Below, piece by piece: positions 29,265-41,455 of a DNA stretch of 64,000 nt. Position 1 is the stretch's first letter. Every line of letters begins with the position of its first letter. The DNA is taken from the NCBI GenBank assembly GCA_043228905.1, contig JBHGNT010000002.1, positions 12,586,001 through 12,650,000 of the forward strand, given 5' to 3'. The translations under genes and the position numbers were made by a program. A model generated the notes under the pieces. The model searched no databases. It saw nothing but the letters and a program-made list of their open reading frames with translations, and had not been told where the DNA came from. This stretch comes from Azolla caroliniana (taxonomy: Eukaryota; Polypodiophyta).

Positions 29265-30090
29265 ATGACACACACTTGTAAGGCTGCCTCAAAGTTCGGG
29301 AGTATGATTGATAATGAACCGAAATCACCAACAAATGTTGATTCCAATGCAATAAACACAATGGACAAAATGCTTATGAGTCACTTGATTTCTCTTAAAG
29401 AAACCATAAACAAGCAAGGTGAAGAGATTAGGATGTTAATGAAAGAGAATGCTAAGCTCCAAACTATTGCCAATGAGAATGAAATTCATAAGTGGCTGCA
29501 AAACTTGAAGAAGAGATTCAAGAATGTAAAAGAGCTTCTTTCGAAACAAATGAACGCCTTAATAAGATTGAGTTAAAGGAAGCATTAAAAGAAGAAAAAT
29601 TAGACAAGATGAGGCGGGCTGTAAGTGAGATGAAAAATGTATGTACAACGAAATCATGGGCCGATTTATGTGGTAGGGATGGGGTATCAAATTCATCTAA
29701 TATGCATGGCATCAAGAGAATAATATAGAAAGCATAGATGCCCGAGAATTGAAAGAGCGTGAACGAAGATCAAAGAACATTGTTTATCCGTGGGATTAAA
29801 GAGGAGAGTATGGAAACACCTGCTTCCCTTGGAAAGGCCATTGGTGAATTTTTTAGCATGCATTATGGGATGTCGTATATGGGGCACACCGAGTTGGGAA
29901 ACATGGTGTTACTCACTCCGAAGAAAGGCCCACTGTATGCACAATGACGGATGATGCAAAGTGGCGGATCATAGTTGAAAATAGTTGGGTATACCTGAAA
30001 GGTACACAATGCTTTGTGAATGAAGATCGTACTATCTCACAACAAAATGCCGTCGTCAAGCATATGAAGAAAGATTGAAAAATAAGGCTA
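29265..30090 (+). pseudogene. LINE L-A ORF1
   Basis: Starts at ATG 29265. The first 150 codons are coiled-coil (KETINKQGEEIRMLMKEN and following), broken by a frameshift near 29520. The later part has RRM-like LINE ORF1 features: RTLFIRGIKEESMETP, then DDAKWRIIVENSWVYLKGT and FVNEDR. Multiple stops and shifts. It would be the nucleic-acid-binding protein of the LINE. Confidence 0.65.
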
Positions 30091-30131
30091 AGGATGTGCT
30101 TAAAGATGGAAATGTAGGCAAATAGGGACAC

Positions 30132-30965
30132 GTGACCTATGAGACTAAACCATGTCTTTTACGACTATGTTTTTGGAATTGCAATGGATACCCATGGAAT
30201 GCAGGATTCGGCATAGAGGAGTTCATCTATGACTCGGATATCACACTTCTTGTTGAAACATGGGAGCATGATACTCAAAGGATTCAAGGTTTAGGAAACT
30301 ATAATGTACACTCTTTAATATGGGAGAAAAATCCAAGACAAAGAAGAGGACAAGGAGGGGTGGCATGTTTGATTAAGAAGAAAATAGAGAAATCTGTGTC
30401 AATCGTAAAAAATGATGAACATAAATGCTATATATGGCTCAAAAAAGAAACACCTAATGATTTGCCCACTTTTGTCGTTGGATGTTACATTCCGCATCAA
30501 GATTCTAACTTCTATGCTTGTTTGGATAAAGATCAACCTTTTGCAAATCTAGAAGATGATATAGCTTATTTCAAATCCAAAGGGGCAGTTATTGCCTTTG
30601 GTGACATGAATGCTCGTACAAGAAGTTTCCAACTTGATTCACAAGAATCTTTCATGCCACATATCTGAAGGATGCTAGAGGATATGCAAATTTACAGTCG
30701 ATCTTCTAGCGATGAAAAAGGTCCAGACCAATTTGGGAAACTACTACTACAAATGTGCAATAGTACCGGATTGATTATTGCAAATGGTGTTTCCTTATGG
30801 CCCAATACTAACGGCTTTACATGTGGAAAACACAATGGAAATAGTGTGCTTGACTATGCGCTACTTTCTGAAGGTATTTTGGATCGTATACATATATTCT
30901 CATTGGGGGAATGGACACCGAAATTTGATCTCAAGTTTGTAAGGGAATGGTTACCAAGTTTATAA
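30132..30965 (+). pseudogene. LINE L-A ORF2, endonuclease domain
   Basis: APE-type endonuclease. Motifs in order: LCFWNCNG, VETWE (catalytic Glu), GGVACLIKK, VVGCYIPHQDSNFY, IAFGDMNART (Asp/Asn pair) and SVLDYALLSEG. It is broken by TGA at 30666-30668. The final SDH motif is degenerate (WTPKFDL). Confidence 0.85.
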
Positions 30966-32232
30966 AGGAAGAATGTGTTGAAGAAGTTGCCATTGGGAAT
31001 GTTGTGATTATGCTTTTGTTATATGTGGATTATGTAGTGCTTTTTGCAAATACTTCAAGAGATGCACAAAAGCTTATGAAAGCATTGGAAAAAATTTGCA
31101 TGCATACTAGATTAAGTGTCAATAGCTCTAAAACAAAGATTATGCTTGTGAAGAGTCAAAAAAGAGATAAATCATGCATTATGTACAACAATGAACCACT
31201 TCAATGTGTGGAAAGCTTCAAATATCTTGGCATTGAAGTTCCTTCAAATCATAAATGGAATGAATGTGCTACACGCCGCTTAGAGGCGGGTAAGCGAGCA
31301 TATTATGCATTTGAGAACACATGCAATCTTGGAGATATTAAGTGTCGTGTCCTCAAGAAATATCTTTTTGACACATTGGTGACCCCGGTTCTTCTCTATG
31401 GGGTGGAAGTATGGGGCAGTAGCATCCCTAAATCTACGTGGAAAGAATTTGAAAATGTCCAAAAGCATTTTCTTACCCCTTGAGACGGGATTGCCCTACA
31501 CCCTCCTCCTCCTTGAGACAGGATCGCTTCCCATTGAGATCATGTCCATGGAATGGGTTGTTGAATACATGATTAAGGTTCAAAAAAGCCCCACATCGAC
31601 TTCCTAGAATTGCATGGGAAGCAAGTAAAAAGATCCAAAAGACGCATAAAAGCAAAATTTTGTGTTCCGGTTGGATGCAAGATTTAGAAAAATGGTTTGG
31701 TAGATGGGATGCAAGACACTTGCTTCATGATGCATCAATAGATTCCTCTGTAAATGAGGCCTTTTTGCAATGCCAATGTATCATGACATGGGAAAAATGT
31801 GGTGGCTCACGCTTCACACATTATACTACAAATGTTGCACCTAACTATAAAACCATATTCTTCGCGGAACAGGGAAGCCATACATATCGATACATGTTAG
31901 AGCCCATCCCGATATCTGCCATTCAAACCATTGCTTTCATGCGACTTAGCTCGCACACATTGAGATGTGAGACAGGGCGTTGGGGCACAAGTGATGAGAG
32001 TGACTGACTATGCACACTTTGCCCTAAACAAGTTCGAGAGTCTGAGTATCACACTTTGATACAATGCTCTGTCTTTGATCATATTCGACCATGCTTTCAA
32101 CATCTCTTCGATCGAGCCCAATCCTTGCACGAATTTCTCTCACAACCACGATGTGCACTCTCAATTGCAACATTCATTGGTAAAGTTCTTGAACATCGAG
32201 AGTCGCTACTCACCTTCACACGTATCACATGA
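30947..32232 (+). pseudogene. LINE L-A ORF2, C-terminal RT half and zinc finger
   Basis: RT begins abruptly near its catalytic box, here YVDY instead of Y[AV]DD. The N-terminal RT motifs are deleted and endonuclease is joined almost directly to it. VNSSKTKIML, ESFKYLGIEV and LLYGVEVWGS follow. Frameshifts occur near 31490 and a TGA at 32006. The C-terminal finger CTLCPKQVRESEYHTLIQC is intact in sequence. The frame closes near 32232. Confidence 0.85.
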
Positions 32233-32287
32233 AATGTAATATTTTTGGTCTCATAGGTTATATTTGACCTCCGAAGAAGATAATATA

Positions 32288-32318
32288 ATCTATCTATCTA
32301 TCTATCTATCTCTCTTTT
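32288..32318. repeat. TCTA microsatellite between two LINE tails
   Basis: About six TCTA units, then TCTCTCTTTTTG. The 3' end of L-A (plus) and the 3' end of L-B (minus) both run into it, so it is the tail of one or both. Confidence 0.75.
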
Positions 32319-33230
32319 TGTAAATCAAAGTTTTTTGATGACATACTTCTATCTCCTCTTGGGACAACGTCCCCAAACAACATAGTTGCGAAATTTGCCA
32401 CATCAACTTCCCTTTCATCTTACGGAGTTGTTGTGTTACCCCATGAAGTCCATCAAACACGAACCCATTTCTCATGGTCCAATTACACCACATCCTCCGA
32501 TACCTAAGGTATGTAATGAACCTATGTTTGGCATTTTCCTCAACCGCCGTGCAAAAAAAACATGTCCCATTTGAAATATGTCTACGTTTTAAAGCCATCG
32601 CCAAAGGCAAACCACCAACAATCACACACAAAAGAAACACCTTAGCACGGAATGGAAGATGAGACTGCCATCCTGCATCCAAAACTCTACGCCACCACTT
32701 TGCATGCCGAGTAATGTACCATGTGTCTACAACCTTAGTTTCTAACCAAGCTCTATCTTCAACCAACTTAATATGGTATACATATTAGTGTTCACCACAA
32801 TAATTGATTACCCAATACCAAACGACCAATCTTTCCATGGGTCCGCAACCACCAACTCTGGAAGCAAGAAAACTAATCTAGGCAATGCCAATATTGATTC
32901 CCAAATAAACCCATATCCACGTGGTATATGAAACTTGTGTCTAATTGTTCGAAAGGCCATCATTTTCCTACATGACTCTAATATACCATCTTCCACCGTT
33001 ACCAATCCCAACCTGGCCATTTGATTAAACTGTGTATTTAGGCTTCTATTCCATCCCAATGTATTATCCTTGAAGATGCCAAAACCTCTACTACCAAGGA
33101 ATTAATATCTTTTCTACACTCAAGGAGCCTCTAATGAAATAATTTCAAGCATCGATGCCAAGAAAGCACTAATTGTTGGACCATAATAGATTCTGAACAT
33201 TTAAATGCATGGGTACTATTAACAACATGC
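32302..33230 (-). pseudogene. Plant L1 (L-B) ORF2 C-terminus with zf-RVT domain
   Basis: From high to low coordinates: ASWWHVVNSTHAFKCSES (near 33200), WHRCLKLF, a stretch with GYGFIWESILALPR near 32900, then the RT-associated zinc domain: WQSHLPFRAKVFLLCVIVGG, CFFCTAVEENAKHRF and RRMWCNW. Several stops. The rest of the same L1 probably lies at 45063-46729 and 58326-59505. Confidence 0.8.
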
Positions 33231-33270
33231 CACCACGATGCTGTAATTCTAGTTTCCTCATGGTGGTTCT
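33231..33270 (-). repeat. Possible copia LTR scrap left of G2
   Basis: TCATGGTGGTTCT before G2 and CACTGGGTCTTCC after it together resemble the TCATCCGGTTCTCACCGGGTCT repeats seen at 63390-63480. G2 therefore probably landed in such a repeat. It includes target duplication GTTCT at 33266-33270. Confidence 0.45.
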
Positions 33271-33703
33271 TGTTAACTCTTAGGGCCGGACAATGGCCTA
33301 ACACAGGGTGTCTACGGAAGACACTTCACCAAAGGGGTGTTACGGCAACAGGATTAGACTCAACAATTAATCCGACTTAATTAGGTTACTTAGCATGATC
33401 GTCCTTAATATTCACCCGCGTAAGATATAACAATGAATGCAAAACGGCAATTAACACAGAGAGATAACAACACTAAGCTTTATTAATTAACCGCTACTCA
33501 TTACATTGTATCCGGGCCTTTAAATAGGTTTCCGGTCTGTAGTACAAAACAGTGCCATCCCCACCTGTTCGAGATCGGTCCGGATCCGGAACGGCATACC
33601 GATTCCGGTCCGTCCGTCCACACTCATAGCTTACTTACAACCATTCCTAACAATTAAATAACTCCCCGTTTCACACTCTGGACTCCTTTGTCGGCCGGTA
33701 ACA
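33271..33703 (-). repeat. G2 3' LTR
   Basis: 433 bp, TGTTACCGG to GAGTTAACA on the minus strand. The minus strand has TATTTAAAGG near 33505-33525 as a likely TATA region. Confidence 0.92.
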
Positions 33704-33745
33704 CATGGCACGCCCGTGGGACAGTACCTTGTACGTCGAATCCAC
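33704..33745 (-). promoter_or_regulatory. Pre-LTR hairpin and invariant motif of G2
   Basis: On the minus strand GTAC-AAG-GTAC (33724-33734), then TGTCCCACGGGCGTGCCATG ending at the LTR. Compared with G1 one stem pair changes from G-C to A-T on both sides. GGATTCGA precedes the stem, as in G1. Confidence 0.75.
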
Positions 33746-33757
33746 ATCCGACCCTTG

Positions 33758-36540
33758 CTATTCTTCGTCCAAAATATCCAAAATGCTTTGTTCGAGATTC
33801 TCCAATGGTTTATTTGGAATTGGTTGTTGTTGTTGTTGTTGTGGTTGTTGCTGCTCTGTTGATGGCTGCTGCGACAGGTCCTTTGGTGGCTGCTGCGGCT
33901 GCTCCTCCGTTTGTTGCTCTGACACAGACTTCTCCGTCGTTGCTCCCTCTGTTGTAGTGGTCTCCGGTTGACTGGTTCCTGCCTGGCCCTCGGCTTGCAA
34001 CGGTTCCTCATCACTAAGGTTAACCGTTGCCGCTTCCCGTGCTTTTTCTTCCCGAACACGGGACCGCTCGTAGCTTTCAAACTGGATTTGAGCGTCCAAC
34101 CTATCATCGTCTAGCTGAGCTACGAGTTGCCGGACCTGCGCCAGCTGTTCATCCGCCAGGACTCGGAAGTCGTCGGCCAGCTCGTCCCGTATGGTGGTGA
34201 AGTCCTCGGAAGTCAACGTGTAACAATCATCTCCTTCCTTCCGCCGGTTTGCCACGTCTGCCCGTAGCAATTGGAGTTCCGCCGCATTTTGTGCCCACTT
34301 TGTCCACCATCTTACGAAGCTTTCGTCAATCAAGCGTTTTGTCTGATTCAACCATGCCCGAAGGATGCACTGAATCCGGCCCGTTCCCAATTGCGATTTG
34401 ATCTCCACCACTTGTCGTTCCTCCTTCAGTTGCTTGATGATTTTGACGTTGTCTTCCACCTGCTCCTTGTAATGAGTCAATTGCCTTTGATATGTGCTTT
34501 GTAATTTCTGCAATACCGTTGACGCTCTCTCTTTTTCTTCCTGCTACTGCCTCTGGAGCTCCATCTGGACCTTCTCCGCCTCGTCCAACCGTCTTGTATT
34601 TTCCACACGTTCGTCAGCGATCGCCGTCGCGGCCCGATCAACTTCCTGCTAGAGCTCGACCATCCGTTCCTTATGCTCCGTTTCCAGCCGTTTGTAGTCC
34701 CGGTGCAGGTGTTCAAAATCATCTGTCTTTTGCTTGAGTCGTGCGTTGATCTGTCGACGGGCCTGGTCCTTGCGGTCCTTCTGCTGGTGGAGCTCTTCCA
34801 TTAGCCGTTCAATTTCCGTTTCCGCCGTCTTCCGCAGCTTGTCCTTTTCCTGCAACTCTTTGTCTTTTTCCTCCCTTAGCCGGTCGTACACTTGATGGCC
34901 TTTCCGGAGGCTCTCCTCTGCCCGGCGGAGGTTCTCAACAGTCTTCTTTAATTCTAATTCAGCCGTTGTCTTCAATTCCCGTTCCCGGCTCCTTAGCGCT
35001 TCTTGTGCGGCAAGTTCATCTCTCAATTCCGCAAGCTCCTGGGCTTGCGCCGCATCTCTCTCTGGAACGGTCTCTGTTGCCAGGGTCTTATTAGTATGTA
35101 CAGGTTTATCTGTTTCTTTATTCTGTACACTTACCGGAGTCACCGGTGATTGGATTTGTGTTGCCGTTAAGGCCATTTTGGCCATCTCTGCCGTGACCTG
35201 ATCCAAGTCTTTTTCAAGGCACCGGATTCTGGACCGGGCCGTCTCTAGTTGTTCGGTTGTGTCGAGCAACTGTTCGCTTTGCGCTCTTTCTTCCGCCTCA
35301 ATATACCCTACTGCTCCGGAAATCTGTTCTCCTATCCACCGGTGTCTTGTTGTTGCATTTGCACGGAGGTTTGACGGATGGGCTTGCTTGAAGAGGGGTG
35401 GTCCCGCCTGATTGCGCCGAGTTGCAATTCCGTTTTTGCCCGTGGACCACCCTGCTATCCTCGTTCCCCTTGCGCTTCTTCTTGGTTGGCCGAGGGAGGC
35501 TGCATTGACCTTTCCGGCTCTGGCGGGATGGGACTTGCCAGTGTTGCCGGTGGTGCAGGGGCTTCTGATTCCGGTGCCATGCGCACCGGTTCCGGTTCCT
35601 CCCTTGGCGTGGGAGTCTCAGTATGGGAAGCCGGTGTTCCCTCCATCTGAGGGTCCGAACGTTTCTCGGCTACCTCAACGGTCCTTGCCGACGACCGTCG
35701 CTGGAGGTGCTCTGTAGGCTCCTCCTCTATTTCCTCTTCCTGAGTCCCGGCATTGAGTTTTGCCACCAAGGGATCCGCTTCTCTATTCACCAGTCGGTGG
35801 AGTGTAACCTTTACGGGCCGTACCGGTGGTTCCTCCTGCGCATCCGTTGGCCGCTTCCGGCTGGCGCTCTCCTTTCCCATATGTTCTGCGTCCGCTGCCT
35901 TCCCCTTAGTGGCCTTAGAGGCCAACAACTGTTGTCTTTTGGAAGCAGTCTTTGAGGTGCCATCCGCCACTCTTCCCCGCTTCTTGGGTTGGACGGTTTG
36001 GACGGGTGGCACAAGTAAGGTGAGCCACTGCGTCACGGCATGCCATATCCTCCGTCCGTCTCGGCCTTCTTTGCCGTCTTTGCCTTTGACGATCTCGATC
36101 GCCGCGCACAAACTGTCTGCGATCAATACCGGCCAATCCACCTTGGTCCCTTCATAGGTGGCAATGATCATCCGTGCCCGGTTCTGCGGCATGACATGGG
36201 GTCTAGGGTACACATGGCCGTATTCGTGGAGCACACGAGCAATCTCGCGGAACATCAGATCTCCGCCGCCCTGTGTCCGGTAGCCCTTGCTGGCTAGGGA
36301 GTACTCACCAAAATACTTGATGAGTTGCTCCGAGGTCGGATTGTCAATCGTGAGTATGCCTCCCTCCGGAAGGCCTGTTAACGCTCGAATCGCCTCCACC
36401 GTTATGACCTCTGTGTCGATTTCTTTGATCACCTTGTCGGCTTCTTTGTGTGGCGGTACCTCCATAATCATCAAGAAGCCCTCGAGCCCGTGTTGCTTTA
36501 GCCATGTCTTGGCAGCTTTCGATAGCGTTTGCGGGTCCAT
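33758..36540 (-). pseudogene. G2 extra ORF: long coiled-coil protein
   Basis: About 927 codons. I set the start at 36540 (MDPQTLSKAAKTW) because conservation with G1 begins there; the frame is open further upstream but not conserved. The N-terminal domain matches G1 (GYRTQGGGDLMF, YGHVYPRP, QWLTLLVPP, QPKKRGR). A TAG at 35455-35457, a frameshift near 35330 and TAGs at 34649-34651 and about 34545 break it. The coiled coil lies at about 34530-35300. The conserved C-terminal block has FVRWWTKWAQNAAELQLLRA and YERSR; a Gln-rich run and LEQSILDILDEE end it at 33758-33760. No membrane segment. Confidence 0.85.
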
Positions 36541-36877
36541 GTCTATGTCGAGGTCAGCTTGTGGTGGCGAGGTTGGCTGGTGATGAGAGTGAGAGTGAGA
36601 GAGAGAGAGTTCAGAAGGCGGGGGTTCTTTGTGTGTAGGTTCTCGTCTGATGATCTTGCAGCGCCTTGGTGCTTCTGTGCTCCTGGGTTCGCGAAAGTAG
36701 AGAGTTTCCACGCGCAGTGGTTTTTCTCTGTGCATTCTGGCGCCTTTTTCGAGTGTGTGCACGTCGTGTACTAAAATAGCATTATGTCCTGTGGTGGCGC
36801 TTAAATGCCCACTACGTACCTTTTTGCTCCTCGCTCTCTCGTCCATTCATACCTCGCTTTTGCATGATTACTTCATT

Positions 36878-36895
36878 TTTTTTTTTTTTTCTTTT
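36878..36895 (-). other. A-tract after G2 pol
   Basis: A run of about 16 A with one G nearby on the minus strand, 25-40 nt after the pol stop at 36920-36922, matching the tract in G1. Confidence 0.6.
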
Positions 36896-36919
36896 TAAGA
36901 ATTTTAATGTGGTGTGAGA

Positions 36920-38250
36920 TTAGTTGTCAGTTGGTCCTATCGTACCCATACCGGCCTCATTCTCCCCAGCTACCGGCTCGCCGTCTATGCCGTCTTGGTG
37001 GTTGCCGTTTCCCTCATAGGTTGCCGTTTCCGCACCGGTGTCGGTCCTTTGCTCAAATGGGTTTTTGGGCATCGGTCCTCTATATGGCTTTAATCGGAAT
37101 CCGTTGACCCATTTGCCTAGCACTTCGCCGGCAAGTGTCCCTAATTGGTAGGACCCATTATACTCACATGTCAGCCAATACGGACCGGTCCATCTAAACC
37201 GTAGTTTGCCCGGCATCTTGCCCATCCAGGTCTAAAATACTAACACTGACTTGCCGATTGCGAACATTTTTTCATTTCCTTTCCTATGCCGGTCGACGAA
37301 TGCTTTCCGTCGCCGTTGTTCCAATTCTAAGTGCAGGATGCTTGCCAATCGTTGTTCCTCGAGTTCACATAGCGCTCTTAACCGTATTGCCTCCGAATCC
37401 TTCTCATTCAGCCGTTCCTGTAGCTGGATCCGTAAGCTGGGTACTTGGAATTCCACCGGCATTACCGCCTCTAGTCCGAACGCTAACCGGAACGGTGTTG
37501 TTCGGATGCTCGTTTTATATGCCGTCCGGTATGCCCAAAGCGCTATATGTAGCTTGGTATCCCAATCCGTTCGGTTTTCGTTGACGATCTTCCGAAGGAT
37601 ATTCTAGAGCGTTTTGTTCGTCGATTCAGCTAACCCGTTTGCTTGCGGATAGTATGGTGTGCTCCGTTTATGGACAACGGCATAGAATGTCATCAGGCTT
37701 TCAACTACTTGGCCGAGAAAGTGCCCCCCTTGGTCGCTTATTAATTCGATTGGGCATCCGTAACGGCACCAGATGTACTTGTATAGAAATTTTGCCGTTG
37801 ACGCAGCGGTGTTGTCTCTTAAGGCTTTGGCCTCCACCCATTTCGTGCAGTACTCCGTCGCGACGATGACGTACTAATTACCTGTTCTCATTGCCGGTGG
37901 TTTGAACGGTCCAACAAAGTCTAGCCCCCACTTCTGGAATGGTTCGAGTGGTAGTACAGGCTGGTGTGGCATCCGAGCCTGCTCTGATGGCTGGCCCATT
38001 CGCTGGCATAGGTCGCATTCTTTTGTGTACCGTACATCATCTCTTAATGTCGTTGGCCACCATAGGCCACTTTGCCATATTTTCCTGGCCGTCGCATCTC
38101 CGGCATAGTGACCTCCGGCAACTCCGCAGTGGGCTTCCCTCAGTATGAGGTCCTTTTCATCGTTGTGCACAGCCCGTCTCCATATGCCGTCCACGCCCTT
38201 GTAGTAAAGTGTGTCTTGCAGTAAGCAGAAATGTCGGCTTTGCACCGCCA
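36920..38250 (-). pseudogene. G2 integrase
   Basis: Complete domain order: HHCC finger (HCGVAGGHY...CDLCQRMGQ), Asp in GLDFVGPF, Asp in SDQGGHF, Glu in GLAESTNK, C-terminal GKMPGKLRFRWTGPYW and GPMPKNPF, ending at 36920. Stops: TAA near 37874, TAG near 37602 and one near 37232. A frameshift near 38170 separates it from RNase H. Other than these lesions it is the best-preserved integrase of the G family here. Confidence 0.9.
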
Positions 38251-39305
38251 GGCGTTTCCTTTCGTCCCGGAGGCAGTCCTGTGCTCAGAAACTGGTGCAT
38301 GTTTGTGAGCCACTTGTCTTCCTGTGCCACCGTCTCATCTGCTGCCGTTTCCGTAGTGACTCGAAACAGCTCCGCATCCGGAAACTCGTCCGCTACTCCG
38401 TCACCCGTCTCTCCGGACTCTAATCGGCTTAAGTAATCCGCCACGGCATGTTGTATCCCTGGTCGGTGGAATATTTCGAACTCGAATTCCTGTAACAGTA
38501 AGGTCCACCGGGCCAACTTACCGGTGAGTGACGCTTTGGACACCAGGTAAAGGAGTGCCGAATGTTCTACATGAAAGGAAAACTTCCTTCCCAATAAACA
38601 ATGCTGAAACTTTGTCACACTGTAGATCATCCCTAGAGCTTCCCGTTCCGTGGTAGAGTAGTTCCGTTCCGCTTGGGATACCTTTCGGCTGGCATAGTAC
38701 ACTGGCCGGTACCATTTTGGCTCCGTAAGCTGCATCAGTACGCTTCCGATTGCGATGTCGGAGGTGTCCACGAACACATGAAATTCTTTACTCCAATCCG
38801 GAGGCTACACTACCAGTGCTTGCGACAATAGTACCTTGAGGGCCCTATACACCCTATCCTCGGTGTCGGTCCACTGGAATGGTGTTCGATGTACGGCGGC
38901 ATGCAACGGTGTAGCCAGGTCAGCCAAGTATCGGAGCATCCAGCTGTGCCACCGGATCTAGCCTAAGAACCGGCTTAATGCCTTTGCCGTTGCCGGCGCC
39001 GGTGCTTCTAATATGGCTTTCACTTTGTCCGGGTCGACTGCAATACCTTCCTGGCTCACAATATGTCCTAATAAAGTTCCACTGGACACGCCAAATACAC
39101 ACTTTGCCGGATTCAAGCTTAGTCGGTACGCTCTACACTTTTCTAGACAAAGACGGAGGTGTTGAAAATGGTCCTCCTCCTGGCTATAGACGGCGAAATC
39201 GTCAAGGAAAACCTGCATAAAAGCCAGGATATACTCACCAAAGATTTCCATGATGATTCGTTGAAATGTGGCCAGTGCCGTTTTGAGTCCGAACATCATC
39301 ACCAC
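38157..39305 (-). pseudogene. G2 reverse transcriptase (C-terminal half) and RNase H
   Basis: RT starts at the deletion junction with MMFGLKTALATFQR. The catalytic box is FLDDFAVYS near 39190, characteristic of Tat/Athila-type plant gypsy. After a TAG near 38957, RNase H follows: FVDTSDIAIGSVLMQ, REALGMIYSV, GKLARWTLLLQEFEFE and HAVADYLSRLESG. It fills the gap left by the deletion in G1. Confidence 0.88.
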
Positions 39306-40881
39306 GGCCGTTTTGTTATAGTTCTTCTTATTGCGGTACTCTTGACGAGGTTGCTCGTTATATCTACCGTATTCCTCCCGTTGCTGACGATACCCGGGGG
39401 AGTGCTCCCAGTCGTAATGTTCGTATCGTCTATTGTAATACCGGTACCGATCATATCTATCATGCCGGTCATAGTTATCCCGTCGATCGCCGTACCGGAC
39501 ATCCTGTGTTGGTCGGTCGCGGTCCATTCGCCGCCAGTGTTCCTCTTCTTCATCCCGACTGCTGCGTGGCTCTATTTGTCGGATGGGCGGTGCTTGCCGG
39601 TTCAATAGATTATACTCGCACCTATCCGTCGTATGGCCCTTGGATTGACAAATTACACATTGTGTCCTCATATTGCATTCTAGTGCCGAGTGTCCGGATT
39701 TCAAGCAGGTTGTGCACTGTATTGCTTGCCGAAACCGGAGGTCTTCATCGGACGGTAACGCCCGTTGGAGTGCTCCCAGTGTGAGCCAGGAGCTTGTCTT
39801 TTCCATCTCTCTCACTCGGTCAATGACCTGGTCGATGGTACTTGTGCGGAAGTCAATTACCGTGCACACCGTGCGTAGGGGTTCCCAGAGCGCATTCAGA
39901 AATATAGTCCGTAATTCCTCCTCTAGGGGTGCGCGGGCAAGCTGACTATGCATCCGTTGAAACCGGATGACAAACTGGGGAATGCTCTCCCCTGCCTCCT
40001 GTCGAATGGTATAAAATAAGCCCACCATTACTGTCTGGTCCACCTCCTTTTGGAAAAAATGCAAGAATTTAGCTTTTAAATCTATAAAGGTGGTGATGGT
40101 AGACGGGTCTTGCGTCCGGCGCCATCTTGTTGTCGGTCCCTCCAATGTGACACCAAATTCTGCTATCTTAGAGCGTTCCTCTTCTTCTGGGTCAATCGCT
40201 GGGACACATGGTTTGCTTCCCATGTCTGTTCAAAGGCGTGAACATGAGCTTCTGCGTCCGGATCATCTCTATACTTGGAGTACTGGAACGGCATGTCGTC
40301 GTCCGATATCGGTGCGCGGGCTGGCGGTGTTGGTGGTCGTTCCTGGTTTTTCTCCGACGTCGGTGGTCTTTCCTGATTTGTTTCCGGCGTCGGTGGTCTT
40401 TCCTCTTCTTTTGGTGACGGAGGCCTCTCCTCCTCCACTTCCGGTGTCGAAGGTCGCTCTTCCTCTGCTGGTTCCGGAGGTTCCAGCTTTAGCAATTCCG
40501 GTTCCGGTGTCAGTAAGGTGTCCGATCCTTCGTCCTCCGGTCCGCCCGGGGTTTCGTTGCTACTACGGTAGTTTGTGTGCACGTTATATTCCCCTTCGGA
40601 ATCCGATTCATACGCTGAAAAGGCTTCTGCTTCACCTTCTCCGTTTGCCAACGCCTGGAGAAGGAATTCGGTTTCCCGGAGGCTGCTTAGGCTGCTGCCG
40701 TCGTCCGAGTACGATGTTTGCTGTAACCAGAGGGAGTCCTCTGCTACTTCCGGATTACGTTGGAAAACGAGCGATCCGCTCTAATTTCCTGCGTGGCTTG
40801 CTGGAAAGCCTCACGTCTCCTTTGCCTTTCGGCAAGGCGTCGAGTTCGATCTGTAACCAGATCGTGCGTTGATCTAGTCAT
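39306..40881 (-). pseudogene. G2 gag, C-terminally deleted
   Basis: ATG at 40881 (MTRSTHD) matches the G1 start. A frameshift near 40745 and another near 40190 break it. Pro/Glu repeats lie at 40300-40450. The capsid region includes HVHAFEQTWEANHVSQRL. Two adjacent CCHC knuckles are present (CTTCLKSGHSALEC and CVICQSKGHTTDRC). The Arg/Tyr/Asp-rich linker then runs straight into RT at about 39305, so the third knuckle and protease are lost. Confidence 0.88.
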
Positions 40882-40910
40882 CCATCCGTGCCGTCGTTCA
40901 CTGTAAAACA

Positions 40911-40926
40911 GGAATCGTGGTCGCCA
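40911..40926 (-). other. G2 primer-binding site
   Basis: On the minus strand TGGCGACCACGATTCC, identical to that of G1, 7 nt from the LTR. Confidence 0.7.
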
Positions 40927-40933
40927 AAAATTG

Positions 40934-41366
40934 TGTTAACTCTTAGGACCAGACAATGGCCTAACACAGGGTGTCTACGGAAGACACTTCACCAAAGGGG
41001 TGTTACGACAACAGGATTAGACTCAACGATTAATCCGACTTAATTAGGTTACTTAGCATGATCGTCCTTAATATTCACCCGCGTAAGATATAACAATGAA
41101 TGCAGAACGGCAATTAACACAGAGAGATAACAACACTAAGCTTTATTAATTAACCACTACTCATTACATTGTATCCGGGCCTTTAAATAGGTTTCCGGTC
41201 TGTAGTACAAAATGGTGCCATCCGCACCTGTTCGGGATCGGTCCGGATCCGGAACGGCATACCGATTCCGGTCCGTCCGTCCACACTCATAGCTTACTTA
41301 CAACCATTCCTAACAATTAAATAACTCCCTGTTTCACACTCTGGACTCCTTTGCCGGCCGGTAACA
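40934..41366 (-). repeat. G2 5' LTR
   Basis: 433 bp, colinear with the 3' LTR. Followed on the plus strand by target duplication GTTCT (41367-41371). Confidence 0.92.
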
Positions 41367-41455
41367 GTTCTCACTGGGTCTTCCTTGTCGGGTACTCATC
41401 ATCTGGTTCTCACCAGGCCTTCATCATCCCATCCGGAGGGACCAAAATCTTAACA
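41367..41455 (-). repeat. Copia LTR fragment (C1-like 5' end)
   Basis: On the minus strand it starts TGTTAAGATTTTGGTCCCTCCGGATGG, close to the start of the C1 LTR, and runs into CCGG-type repeats before G2 cuts it. Confidence 0.7.

Larger units (their letters stand above)
33271..41366 (-). mobile_element. G2: Tat-like Ty3/gypsy retrotransposon, internally deleted
   Basis: 8096 bp with two 433 bp LTRs and target duplication GTTCT (33266-33270 and 41367-41371). On the minus strand: LTR, primer site, gag, deletion, second half of RT, RNase H, integrase, A-tract, extra ORF, hairpin, LTR. The LTRs differ at about 12 positions (near 3%). It is homologous to G1 throughout but its deletion removes the end of gag, protease and the first half of RT, where G1 lacks RT and RNase H. 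Confidence 0.95.
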
